From Gordionus sp. m RMFG-2023 (Eukaryota; Nematomorpha; Gordioida; Chordodea; Parachordodidae), in the NCBI RefSeq assembly GCF_954871325.1, contig NC_088777.1:15601366-15665365 (forward strand): 64,000 bases of DNA, read 5' to 3'. The notes beneath the pieces are model-generated. The model saw only the letters and a program-made list of their open reading frames with translations. It did not search any database and was not told the DNA's origin. A program made the translations under genes and the position numbers. This document shows, in pieces, positions 35,591-46,864 of this stretch (the first letter of the stretch is position 1; every line of letters starts with the position of its first letter).

Positions 35591-36151
35591 TCATTCTAAG
35601 TTTTCTTTGAATCCATTATAATTTTCCAGCAAAATATAGTTGTCATTGATGCTTGCCACTTCTTCACCTTCTATATTTCCGTTTACCAAGCTTCCCAAAT
35701 TATAAGTTTCTTCGTCATAGTAAATTTCTTTAAAATTATGATTATTGCGAGATTTATTCACGGTATTAGCCACAAACTTAGTTTTGGTAGAATTATTATT
35801 CCACCTGCAAATACTGTTTTTGGCGAAATTCGTTGTCGCATAATTATTAGTGTAATAACAGTTAGCCTGATTTTGACGTTGTTGGAGCAAATACGCCTTA
35901 CGTCGACCTTTGAAACATGTGATGACTGCCATTTTGAAACTATGTCTAAAGCTTTTGGATATAAATGCGTAAACCACGGGGTTAAGGCAACTATTGACAT
36001 AAGATAAGAGGAAAAGAAATGGGCGAATATTTTTCCAGATACCCATGTGGAGTTGTGGAATAATGTGTAGGGCTGCCAGCAAATTGTTTATCAATATGGG
36101 GCTCCAACACATAACGTAAAGGCCGATGACTACTATTAACATTTTGGTAAT
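35591..36151 (-). CDS. peptide-type class A GPCR, last exon (TM6, TM7, C-tail)
   Basis: This is the final coding exon of a rhodopsin-family receptor in the plasma membrane. It starts at a CAAAAG acceptor in phase 0 (I-T-K-M) rather than at the ATG at 36142. TM6 reads MLIVVIGLYVMCWSPILIN, with the CWxP hallmark. TM7 reads FLFLLSYVNSCLNPVVYAF, with the NPxxY motif, followed by the helix-8 SKSFRHSFK. The long tail (about 110 residues) is Asn/Tyr-rich and has several Ser/Thr sites. The stop is at 35591. The exon joins the short exons at 38731, 39278 and 40870 with agreeing phases. By overall pattern it is an invertebrate neuropeptide receptor; the ligand cannot be told. Confidence 0.9.
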   Translation of the reverse strand: MTKMLIVVIGLYVMCWSPILINNLLAALHIIPQLHMGIWKNIRPFLFLLSYVNSCLNPVVYAFISKSFRHSFKMAVITCFKGRRKAYLLQQRQNQANCYYTNNYATTNFAKNSICRWNNNSTKTKFVANTVNKSRNNHNFKEIYYDEETYNLGSLVNGNIEGEEVASINDNYILLENYNGFKENLE

Positions 36152-36824
36152 CTTTTGAAAATAAATATTGACAAATTAAAATTCTTCGACATTATATATG
36201 TAAAAGAAAAATTTCAATATTCTGTCTTATATGAATATTCCTAGAAATAAAAAATGAACAATTATCATTAAAAGATTTTTAATACTTTATTTATTTGCAA
36301 ATTTATAAAAGGAGAATTTACTACCTTAATATTTCGATTCGGAAGATAGAACCTTAATAAAATAACAATAAATTAGAGATAGAGTTGCATTTCTTTCTAT
36401 CTAAATATATTAATTAATTTTGTAGTAATATTAAAGATAATCTTGAATTCATTTAAATTATTAATAAAAGATTTCATAATCATTATACATTGATATGCCT
36501 AAAATGAAAACTTGTTTATCATCTTATTTTTCCAATTTTAGCCATAACAAAAGGGAAATGTATGTTATAATATATATCGTAGGGGTTTAACAGATCCTAA
36601 TTTTTTGAAAAGATTTAAATCATTTAAATATCATGTTTTTTAATTTTTAAAAACCTGATTTTGCCGTAATCGTCCGGCACGTGTATGGACCACCTACTCT
36701 ATTAATTTCATACAATTTCCGTAAACATTTAAAGTACTCTTATAAATTTTTTATATAAATTAAAAAACACAAAAATCTTTGGCAAAAACTGTCTGAAACT
36801 CACAGGATAAGTAGTAGGTGCAGT

Positions 36825-37010
36825 TAGTGTTGTTAAAAAGTCAGATTTGAGTCGATTTTAGAAAAGGCCCTATTAACATTTTGGCCAAATTAATATTATG
36901 TAAACTTCGAGGTTTGGCAAATAAAGGTCGAAACCTTTCTGCAATCTAGGCTAAAATCTTAATCAAGCCGTTTTTAAAAACGACCCAAATTGAGCTTTTT
37001 AACAGCACTA
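36825..37010. mobile_element. MITE of the TAGTGTTGTTAAA family
   Basis: A 186-bp element starting TAGTGTTGTTAAAAAG and ending, on the other strand, TAGTGCTGTTAAAAAG. Flanks GGTGCAGT and GGTACAGG agree in 6 of 8 bases, suiting a hAT-type duplication. Confidence 0.85.
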
Positions 37011-38097
37011 GGTACAGGTATTTAAAATTAAAAAACGCGTGTTATCATTTAGTAAAAATCGGTTTATAAAACATTGCCCTTAATTTGTTAAACTAAGCAT
37101 AATTGGGTAAGAAGAGTTGAGGTTTTAGCATGCATTGTATGTTAATTTATTTTTCAAGATAAAAAGGCACGTCTAGTCATTTCTACCAAAATTAAAGTTA
37201 GTTGACTACTTCATTTATTTAATAATGTCTTCATTATCAAGATTGAGGATAATATAAGAGGAAGGCAAGAAAATTAGCAATAGTTGTAGGCCATATTTTC
37301 TAAATGTAATGTTGGTTATTAGTTGCTTTATTTGTTTGCAATATATATAAAATACCATACAAAATAAATATGAAATAAAATTATTATTCAAATAATTTTT
37401 TAAAAATGTATTCTTTTAACTAAAATTGTATACTATATTTAAAATTTACGTCAAAAAATAGAAATATAACATTAAAAATATACATTTGTCAATTTGAAAT
37501 CATATACTCTCCTTAGGTTATCACATATCACAATCATTCTTTAGAGACTGGTAAAAATTTATATATTTTATTTTATAGTATGCTAAAGATAAATGGTAAT
37601 GAGTAGAAATAGATCTATAAATAAATTATTATTTTGATGCTTGTCTAATATACTATGTTTTTTAAGTTAATTTAACTATAATTTTTTAACCTGTTTGTGT
37701 ATGAATTTTTCATCGAAGTTTGAATTTTTATTTAATTGGTTAGTATTCAGCGGCCTTTCGTTCCTTTGATCACTGATAGTATAAACAGATATTCGAGTAA
37801 AATATTTTCAAGTATTACAGACCAGTAAAAATAAATTCTAAAAAACTATCATACTAAAAACATGAATGTATCCTTACTATATCCGATTGAAATGCATATA
37901 ATATAAAATGTAAATTTTATATGAATATCTTAAATTCTAACAACAATCTCCATAGAATTTTCTATGGAGATAAAATAAATTAAATAATGGTATTCATTAT
38001 TTAATGTTTATTTTATAGTTTGCAATTTGAATTAAAGTTAAATAAAATAAAGCAAAACAGAAAGTTATGGATTATATATAAAATTTTGGTATTAAGC

Positions 38098-38463
38098 CAG
38101 AGTTGTATAAAAAAATCTCCAAAAAAGATTTTTGAGAGCAAGTTAAAAATTTTAAGCAAGATCTTTAAAGATTTTTTATTTTAGAAAAATTTTGAGCAAC
38201 GATCTTAGGATCGAGATCTTTGAAGATTTTTTATTTAAAAATATTTTTGATCAACGATCTTCATCTTATAAGATGTTATAAGTTATTATTTTTATAATTT
38301 TTTCTGATCAAAAATTTCAATATTTTAAAATCGTTATACAAAATATTTTTAAATAACAAATCTTCAAATTTTTTGACGTTGCACAAATTTTTTTTTTTTA
38401 AAAAAATCTTCAAATTTTAGGATCTTCAAAGATCTTTTTATTTTAAGAATATGTATAACTTTG
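38098..38463. mobile_element. palindrome-rich MITE (GATCTT repeats)
   Basis: About 366 bp with ends CAGAGTTGTATA and, on the other strand, CAAAGTTATACA. The interior repeats AGATCTTTAAAGATTTTTTATTT-like blocks many times in both orientations, so the strand could fold on itself. The flanking 8-mers match in only 4 positions. Confidence 0.65.
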
Positions 38464-38730
38464 AAATTAACTACAAGAACTCGTTTTGTTTTAGCCTTTA
38501 TTATAATCAGCTATTCATGTTTATAGCACAAAAAAATGGTTAAATAAACAAAAATTAATTTTGGTTAATTGAATTTTACTAGGAAACTTTCAAACTAAAA
38601 AAAAACAGTAAAATGTGTACGTATTTTAGGTTTTATGCAAAGTTACTAATGTTTAGAAGCTTTGACCACATGGGCTAATGATAAGAAGGAATAATATAAA
38701 ACACACATTATTAACGTTAAATATTTACAC

Positions 38731-38934
38731 ATGTAGATTTTGGAATGAATGTCTTTGCTTCCTAACATTTTTCAGCTCTCTGGCAATACTGACATAGGCG
38801 AAACTCATGATAATTACCGGGAATAGTAGCAAGAGGCATAATTGAAATATTTCGTAGGCAATGGAATATTCCCTATTGGGCCATTCTTTGATGCACCAAT
38901 ATCCTTTCCTGACCTCTCCCACTTCTATATGTTG
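38731..38934 (-). CDS. GPCR, exon with ECL2 and TM5
   Basis: A 68-codon exon, phase 0 at both ends (acceptor TAAAAG|CAA, donor ACAT|GTGTAA). It begins QHIEVGEVRKGYWCIKEWP: the ECL2 cysteine that pairs with TM3, in a WCIKEWP setting typical of peptide receptors. TM5 follows as FQLCLLLLFPVIIMSFAYVS with the conserved proline and tyrosine. The exon ends in the basic third loop ARELKNVRKQRHSFQNLH. The open frame runs on to a stop at 38725, but the downstream phase 0 acceptor supports splicing at 38731. Confidence 0.88.
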
Positions 38935-39277
38935 CTTTTAGTGATCGCATTAACGATGAATATAAGAAATAAATTAATGTTGAAGCTGAAGGGAGGTTTC
39001 TATGTAAAATAGTTATATTATATCATCAAAACAGGTTTGAATTAGTGTAAATTACCTACCTATTTACTATCCTTCCTTCCGGAGAGGTCAAAATTATCTC
39101 TTTTCTTAGGAAATATTTTCAAAATTACCTATTTTTTTAGGGAATATTTTCAAAGTTACTTCTTTTTTATAATTTATTTGTACTCTGAAAAATCGGGAAT
39201 TAAGATGAAAAATGATCATTTTTTATATTTAGTTCTTTTTTTTGTTCGATAAACTATAAAAATACAATAATTCTCAC

Positions 39278-39401
39278 TCTTCCAACAAGGATAGGAGTGG
39301 CTAAAATGAACGAAATTACCCATACCGAAGTGATTAACATTTTAGCTTGGTACAACGTAGAAAATATTTTGACCTTGAGTGGATATATTATCGCCAAATA
39401 T
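39278..39401 (-). CDS. GPCR, exon with ICL2 and TM4
   Basis: A short 124-bp exon. Its first base completes the Arg of the ERY motif (acceptor CTATAG|A). It then reads YLAIIYPLKVKIFSTLYQAK and TM4 as MLITSVWVISFILATPILVG, with the conserved Trp and Pro. It ends GGAAGA|GTGAGA in phase 0, joining exactly to QHIEV of the next exon. PILVGRQHIEVG across the junction is smooth. The ICL2 proline and TM4 tryptophan mark it as class A. Confidence 0.87.
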
Positions 39402-40082
39402 CTATAGATTTTATATTTTACAAGTATTTAAAAAAAGATATGGAAGGATGAAATAAATGTAAAATTTTTGTAATGTTTATGGAGGTATCATGTATAAATA
39501 TTTATAGTAAATGTATTTGTATACCAATATTAACAATAAGTATAGAATATTTATCCCAAAATTTCAAAAATTTTGTCATGACTCAGTCATTTTTATTTTA
39601 GTTACCGGTATAATCTAGCAATATGCTTAAATATCTCATAAAGTATCTAAATTTCTAGGGTATAAGTATTAAACATGCTAAATAATATTTTTGGCAAAAT
39701 CAGATTCTTTAAATTTAAAAAAATGGCAAAATGATTTAATGATTTAAGGTTGGAAAATAGTTAGGTAATTTGCTGAGCTCGTTTGAAATTTAAAGGTCTG
39801 ATTTTGATAAAAATATATTCCAGTTTGTGTAAAATACCTATCCTAAATTTTAGACAAGATAATCGTGAACTAATTTATAATATAATAAACACTATAATTA
39901 CATGGAATACTAAAATATTTAATCTGGTAATATGTATAAGTGCATTGTCGTGTCGATAAATTATGTTTACTTTATATTTAGAAAATATGTCCTACTATAG
40001 AGTATATCAGTAACTCCTTTCATTTATACTTAAAAATATAAACTTATAAAAAACACTTTCGAATTGTAATCATATTAATTAC

Positions 40083-40139
40083 TCTATTTAACACTAATAA
40101 AAATATTATACCCTATTTAACACTAATAAAAATATTATA
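40083..40139 (+). repeat. 29-bp tandem duplication
   Basis: Two perfect copies of a 27-bp core beginning CTATTTAACACTAATAAAAA, 29 bp apart, in a GPCR intron. A recent local duplication. Confidence 0.92.
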
Positions 40140-40432
40140 AGTATTGAATTTGGCAATACACATATTGCCAGATTTCAACATTACTTGCAATAAACCTCTA
40201 ATTATAATATTTATAAAATTTACTTAAAAACAGAAATTTAGGTCGGTTTTGAGAAATTTTAGAGAAAAATTTCGCACAATGTAGAATTCAAAAGATATAT
40301 TTTGAGCTCATGTTTATCTAAATAATCTTAACCAACGAGCCCCTCTATAATCTGGTCATAAATTATGGGTTATCCACTTGTTATGAAAGTATTAGTCATT
40401 ATAAAATAGGTTTTACTAATAAATATTTATGT

Positions 40433-40636
40433 CAGGGGAGTCACATGTCTTTTAAATCTCAGGGGGCTTAAAAAATAATTTTAAATTATTTTCAAAACTT
40501 TTTTTTAGTTAACATTATACAAAATTACCTTATTTTTTAATCGTATAAAAAAAAATCCAAAATTTTGAGTGTGCTCTTCAAATTTTTAAGGGGCTCAAGC
40601 CCCTATATTCCCCCCCCCCCTTTACTGACGCTACTG
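40433..40636. mobile_element. short G/C-tract hAT MITE
   Basis: A 204-bp element with left end CAGGGGAGTCACATG and right end, on the other strand, CAGTAGCGTCAGTAAAGGGG. Flanks ATTTATGT and ATTCATAT agree in 6 of 8 bases. It lies in the GPCR intron just after the TM3 exon. Confidence 0.78.
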
Positions 40637-40869
40637 ATTCATATGAGCTTTAAGCTTTCTGTCGTTAATAAAATACATATTATTGAGATGGTTAACTCAA
40701 AAGCTATTTTGGTCAATGTAGAAAGGGGTGAATATATATAATATTTATTACGCAATTCTAATCAGATTTTGGTAATCAGGAACTAATGTAAATAAGTGAC
40801 AACCTTGGCCATATTTTGGAAGTTTCAATATTATATAAATATAAAAAATTAACAAAATGAAATATTTAC

Positions 40870-40984
40870 CTTTCAACGCTCATAGTTGTAAGTGTTAATA
40901 CTGAACAGATTACGGAAACATTTTGCATGTAATGCACGAATTTGCAAAGAAATTTGCCCATAGTCCAGGTATATGAGAGAAAAG
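40870..40984 (-). CDS. GPCR, exon with ECL1 and TM3
   Basis: A 115-bp exon, the most upstream GPCR exon I can place. It reads FLSYTWTMGKFLCKFVHYMQ then NVSVICSVLTLTTMSVER: the ECL1 WxxG motif, the TM3 cysteine that bonds to ECL2, and the ERY variant of the DRY motif split by the donor (GAAAG|GTAAAT). The acceptor is AATAG|CT, phase 1, so one or more exons encoding the N-terminus, TM1 and TM2 must lie at higher coordinates. I did not find them, and they may be outside the window or in short exons. Confidence 0.87.
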
Positions 40985-43900
40985 CTATTAGCTTTTTTTA
41001 ATAAAAAAAGAAATTATTATATAAAATCAGTAGGTTCAATATTCTTAATTTGGAACTTACATGATTTGATCAACTTATTTGGTGTAATTCTTTTAATACA
41101 TTTTAATACCATATTAGTTTGATTTAAAACAATTTATAAAAATTGCCAATTTTTAATTTAAAAAAAAAAATCAGAGCAGGGAAAAATACATTTGCTTATA
41201 TTTTCGAATTTCTTTAAAAAAAAATAAGTGAGAACAAAATTAAAATGAAAAAATTTAAAAAATCCAAATAAAATAAATGTGTACAGGACTTAAATGAATA
41301 AAATAATAATAATAAATCCAGGCTAAATCCAATAAAAAGATACTAAAATAATTTTCTTTCAGAGTTTATTTGAACTCACAACACCCCATTATTTGTTACT
41401 CTAAGAATTAAGCTACCTCTAGTTTTCATAATATTTATGTGTTTATATTATCATGAAGTCATGCTATATACTTTTTGAAACTATTTTGTGTTTTATATAG
41501 AGAAAATATTATCAACTAATTCAAATATATTAAGAAACCTAAATCAAGTTTTCATAATATATTCATATTTGAAATCTATTATAGTTACATTCATGATATT
41601 TAAATTATTGTTAAGGAACATCATGTCGGTAAATGAATTAATATTTAAAATTGGTTAAGATAAAAAGGAATCTACATAAAGTTATTTGCCTGATGTTGGG
41701 ATAGTGGGGTTGATATGTATTAAATATAGGCGAGGCCTGATAGGCCTGATTTTGGCTAGGGTTGTGCTTTAAGTGTATAAGGCAAAACAATTTTTCAAAT
41801 TTGTTTTAAGATATATTATTGATCTAATCTGCTTTATTTCTATAAAACATATATATGAGGTAGGGTTAGTTTTAAAAAATAAAAAAATTGTATTGATGTT
41901 GTTAAAAACCTCGATTTAAACGATTTTTAAATGGGAAGATCAAGATTTTAAGGGAAAAAAAATAAGATTATTTAAACCTCGAGATTACGCTGGAATAGGG
42001 TCAAACCATTCTGAAATCTAGAGGCTTTAAATATAAATATTGGATTTAAAAATAATGATATAAGATATGGTTTCTGGCAGAAAATGCAAAAACTAAACAA
42101 GATAAAGATAATTTATAATTCATTCAAGCAGTTTTTGGTTAAATTCCAAGAAGGTAAATTATATGAATCGAATTAATTCAAGCTGATATGTCTCATTTTG
42201 GTATTCTTGTTTAAATATTAATTTTTTCCCCAATTTACTCTTTTTTCATCATAATACTAAATAAACAACATTTTAAAGACAATAAAAACTTATTTAGTAA
42301 TTTTTAGGTTTATATATTTTATATATATAGTAGTGTCACTAGGGGGGGGGCATAGGGGGCTCGAGTTTACTGAAAAAGTGTCATTTTAAAAATATTAGCT
42401 TTAAAAAAGAAGAAATTATTAGTATACCCTGAGATTAAGAACTAGTGATGGCACTATATATATGTAGTAACGTGTAAATAATAGTAGAAAATAAATGGTA
42501 TATTTTTTTTAACACTATATTGTATTAATTTTTAATATATAAAAATAACTTATTTAAATTTGATAGAGACTAAATTATTCAGTATAGATCTTAAAAAATT
42601 TTTTTAATTACCAGTACTAAAGATTTCAATTTACAAAAAGATTATTCCTCAAAATGATTCTTTTTTGAAATTTTAATGATCAAATTATATTGGTTCAGGG
42701 CTAAAAGATCTTGATTCTGATTCCTATTATTTTCAAATCCCACCATAAAGGGATTCGCCAAAATTAGGATAATATTACATAAATAATTTATCCGCTCTCG
42801 TAACAAAGTAAATTAACTTATTCATGTCAATTTCATCTAGTAGCTTATAAAAATTTAATCATATATTTGAAAAAAAACACATCATTTATAAACTTTATTA
42901 TATTATAAACATAAAATGTCGTTTTTCAATATTTTTATCTTGTAGAATTATAATTTTCAAAATAATATAAGTAATAAATCACGTTTAGAAAAGCCAATAC
43001 AGGAAATTATATATGGATGAATAGCTATTTTAACAAATGGCAATAATATAAAAAAATCATTTTAATAAACTGTTTACTATTATTTTATTTTGAACTATTA
43101 GTTGGTTGACATATTAGAGGTGACCACATCGAAATAGCTATCATTTTTATACTAAATTAATGGTGGTAGTAATATATACACAATACATCAATATTAGGTT
43201 GAAAAATATTACTTATTATTATCATTATAAAATAAGCCTTATAATTATCATATATAATAAGAGGTGGTCACCGTGGCGTAGACTAGGGGGAGGATAGTTT
43301 TGTAATTACCCCGCAACCTCGTGGAAAATATAAGTAAAATTTTGTGTTTTCATGTTACTTTAATATTGATAAAAATTTGCTTTCATTTCTTTCAAATTGA
43401 TAAAATCCTCCTCCTTAATTTTCTATTTTTTTAAAAAAAATTATCTAAAAAATTTCTTCTTCTATATAAAAAAATAGAGAAAATAATCTTAAAAACTAAA
43501 AATAAACAAATAACTATAGGTATATTTAGTTTTTTTAAATAAAATATTAACATTTTAGAAAAAAATTGTAATAAATTATATTACAAAAAGTTGAAAAACG
43601 GAATATATCCCAAAGACGTTATAATAGATGTGGAATCGATGTAACTTTTCCATTTCCAAATGTAAAAGCGCACTTAGTATTAATAGCAATTTCTAAACAA
43701 TCGCTTAATCTTAGCCATTGAGGGTAAATAATTATCGTTTGTAATTATAATCATTCAATTTCGCTCTAGCCAATGTATAATATTATACTTTAAAAAAACA
43801 AGAAAATCAAAAATTCCTAATCAGAATTTTTCATAAGCTAGACCTGGCTTTGGGCCGGAAGAATATGCGTTTAGGGGCGAAGTCCCCAAATTTTTTTTAT

Positions 43901-46312
43901 TAATCCATACCCCCCAACCCTTATTCATCAAAAGTAATAACATATTGATGATTTCCAATTGCCAAGTTATATTTAGAATATGAGGAATAAAAAATTAAGA
44001 AAGTATTCTTCTTCCATAGTTTCAATAAGCTTTCCTAATTTTGGATAGAAATATCAATATTTTGTTAATTTTTGAAAATTTTTTAATAGGGAACCGCTCT
44101 TAAGTTTAAATTCGATGCCATTAAGATTTAAATTTCCATTTAATTTTATAAATTTTAAGGTGCTTCAGCCTAAGTATTCATTTAATTTGTAAGATCCCAA
44201 AATACCAAAATACATTTCAATTAAGCACAAATTTTTAACATTTTTGCATATTCAGAAATTAAGCCCTGCCATAGAAATGAGTATAATAATTAATTTACAA
44301 TTTATATTGAAAGAAAGTGTGACCTTTTTTAATTATATTTTCTTAGAGATTAATAGAATCTACTTGACATGTCAAAAATAATTCCGTGATAATTGTTTTA
44401 AGAAAGAAAACAAAAATAATCAAAATGTTTCGAAATATATTAAAAATCTTATTTCATAAATTATTTAAGGGGTTATATGTTTGAAGAAGCAATTATATTA
44501 CTTAAAATTTATGAATTCTGTCAGATCTGGCTCAATCCTGGAAATAAATTTAAATATTTTTTCCCATCAATTTAATGAGTATTTTTTCAAAGATCCTATC
44601 CTGTCCGTATTTTATTTTCGAAATATGAGTCCGATCTGATCAGGAAGTGTTTTTATTGGATTTCTGAAAAAGTAAGATATTTTGAAGAAGGCGGAAAAAT
44701 TATAAGCGTTGAAAGAAAATAAAATAAAAGATTTTTGGGCAAATATTTACAAAAACTTTAGGAAAAGTTAATAATTTAAAATTTTATAGCTAGTCCTGCT
44801 CAATCAAATATAAATTTATAAAGCAAGGTAGGATTCCACAGAGTTCGAGATAATTTTTATTCTTGTCCGACCAACTCGGATGAGGTTGTGGAAAGCGCTA
44901 GTTTCAAGTATCATATAACCATTTTTAAGGAAAAATTATCTATTATATTAATATATATCATTTTCATATCAATTTAATGTTAAATTTTTCTACTTTATGT
45001 CATTTAAATTAAATCTTATATATTTAATCTCAAATTTTATGATTCAAGGAGAAATTTTATTAGGAATAAATCAGAAATTTGCCTTTGACTCCGTAGAGTT
45101 TTACCTTAGTCAATACTGACCCAGGTCAGATTCATTTTAAATGGGATTCTGTGCGAGTCCAGTCGAACAAAAAATCGAATAAAATGAGGTGTGTAAGTTT
45201 ATTTTGTAAAAATAAGAGTAAAAAAAGCTTTCAAAAGCTGTTATTAACATTTTACTTTTGTTTTGAAGAAATCACATAAAATAACTAAAATTCCTGAATT
45301 CGGATCTGGGGTCAGGAGTTCAAGAATTAAGAGACCCTAACCGAAATCAGAAAGTTCAGGATTGGGTGAAGTCAGTATACTGTTAATTGATATTTAGTAT
45401 TAACATTTTCAATTATGCGCAAACTATTTTGAACTTAATTGGAAACAATTCTATTTTTAAGATATTTTTAAAAAAATTTAAATTTTTATAACTATATTTT
45501 CATTAATATTTGTATTTATTGTGTAATAAGAAATAGTCTAAATAAAGAAATCTGTAAAAAAAATATACAATCAAACCATGATATTGATTAAATTCAAAAT
45601 GATAGAAATATTTACAAAATAGACCCGGTCGGTTGAGTTTTGGGAGCGGGTCGGGTTTCACATACTTCTAAGTTGTATATCATTATTTATTCATTAAGGG
45701 AGATTGGGGTTAGGTAAACCCTGGTGCTTGGCAAAGCACTTAATCTCATTTTAAAATTAAATACACCAGGAGGGTAAAATTTTATCCTAATATAGCTTTT
45801 ATTAGTTTACATCTATAGAAAAAAGATTTTCTGAAATAATTAATTATTAAATATTTTATTTAAGAAATAAAATTTTGATGACAAAAGATTATTACATGAC
45901 AGAATTTTAATTTTTATTAATGTATAATCATTTATATATAAATTAAATTTTATGGCAAAGTTTTAAACTCTTTTATAATTTGAGAAAGTTTATGAGTATT
46001 TATTATGTCTAGATATTATTTCAATCATGATTAGTAAATTTAAACTAGCTGGGCTTGCTAAACCATTTATGTCAATCCATCTGAATGATTTTTTTTAGTA
46101 ATTATTACATTATTCGAAGGTGCGAAAATACAAATTCAATAAAATTATGAAAGGATATTAATGATTATCTAGAAGTATAACAAAATTTGATGAAGTGATT
46201 TTATAATGTAATAGGCTAATAAGTTATATAAAGATTGTAAATCAACAAGGATCACTAGCCATCTAACAGGTAAATTTATCTACGTTATCTATCTTAGATA
46301 CATTCACAATAA
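40985..46312. other. gene-free stretch, probably GPCR intron or 5' flank
   Basis: No exon recognised on either strand. 42330-42450 looks like a MITE (left TAGTGTCACTAGGGGGG, right end on the other strand TAGTGCCATCACTAG). A TGTTGTTAAAAACCTCG patch at 41896 resembles the TAGTGTTGTTAAA family. Near 44520-45370 several GATCTGGC/GGTCAGATTC-type fragments suggest an old dispersed repeat. 45620-45660 (GTTGAGTTTTGGGAGCGGGTCGGG) resembles a hAT end. All are tentative. Confidence 0.35.
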
Positions 46313-46682
46313 TTTTGTAAATTTTAACAATATAATCAAAATTTAGTAATATTCAATAATAGAGATTATGTAAATAAAAATTGAAATGGTAATGGTAAAG
46401 AAATTAAAATATGATTATATATTATTTTTAAATGTTATTAATAAATTTTATCTTCTTATATTTTAACATATGAGAATTAAAATTATAATGAAGTATTGTA
46501 TTATTGTATTAATTTTATGTAATTTTTAAACAATAAAATCAAATTTTAGCAATATTCAATAATAGTAGAGATTATGTAAATACAAATCTAAATAGGAATG
46601 GTAAAGAGATTTAAATATTATTTATATATTATTTTTAAATGTTATTTATAAATTTTATGTTTATATATTTTGGCATATGATA
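46313..46682 (+). repeat. tandem duplication of about 200 bp, diverged
   Basis: The segment from 46313 (TTTTGTAAATTTTAACAAT) reappears from 46513 (TTTTATGTAATTTTTAAACAAT). Both contain ATATTCAATAATAG, GAGATTATGTAAATA, TATATTATTTTTAAATGTTA and a final CATATGA, in the same order and spacing. Divergence is moderate. Confidence 0.82.
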
Positions 46683-46685
46683 AAT

Positions 46686-46790
46686 TAATATGCAAGCTGG
46701 ATTATATAAACCATAACAGCGAAGAGTGGTACCAATGCAGAATGAGCCAAGGATGGGCACATGGTACATGTTCAAACTTCGATAAATTTT
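46686..46790 (+). pseudogene. possible zinc-finger (PHD-like) tail fragment
   Basis: An 80-bp higher-GC patch reads NSEEWYQCRMSQGWAHGTCS, like the W-x-x-C-x-x-C-x-x-W-x-H-x-x-C end of PHD fingers common in transposon proteins, but one cysteine is replaced (CRMSQ). The frame is short, has no splice context and stands alone. Most likely a transposon scrap, with low certainty. Confidence 0.28.
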
Positions 46791-46864
46791 TGATATGTCC
46801 AATGATTATTAAATTAACCAAAATTAAGTTTCAATTTTTATATATAATTAGCTTCAATTTATAA

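Larger units (their letters stand above)
36152..38730 (-). other. GPCR intron (TM5/TM6)
   Basis: A 2.6-kb phase 0 intron in the third intracellular loop. It contains two MITE-like elements (36825-37010 and 38098-38463). The remainder shows nothing recognisable. Confidence 0.75.
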
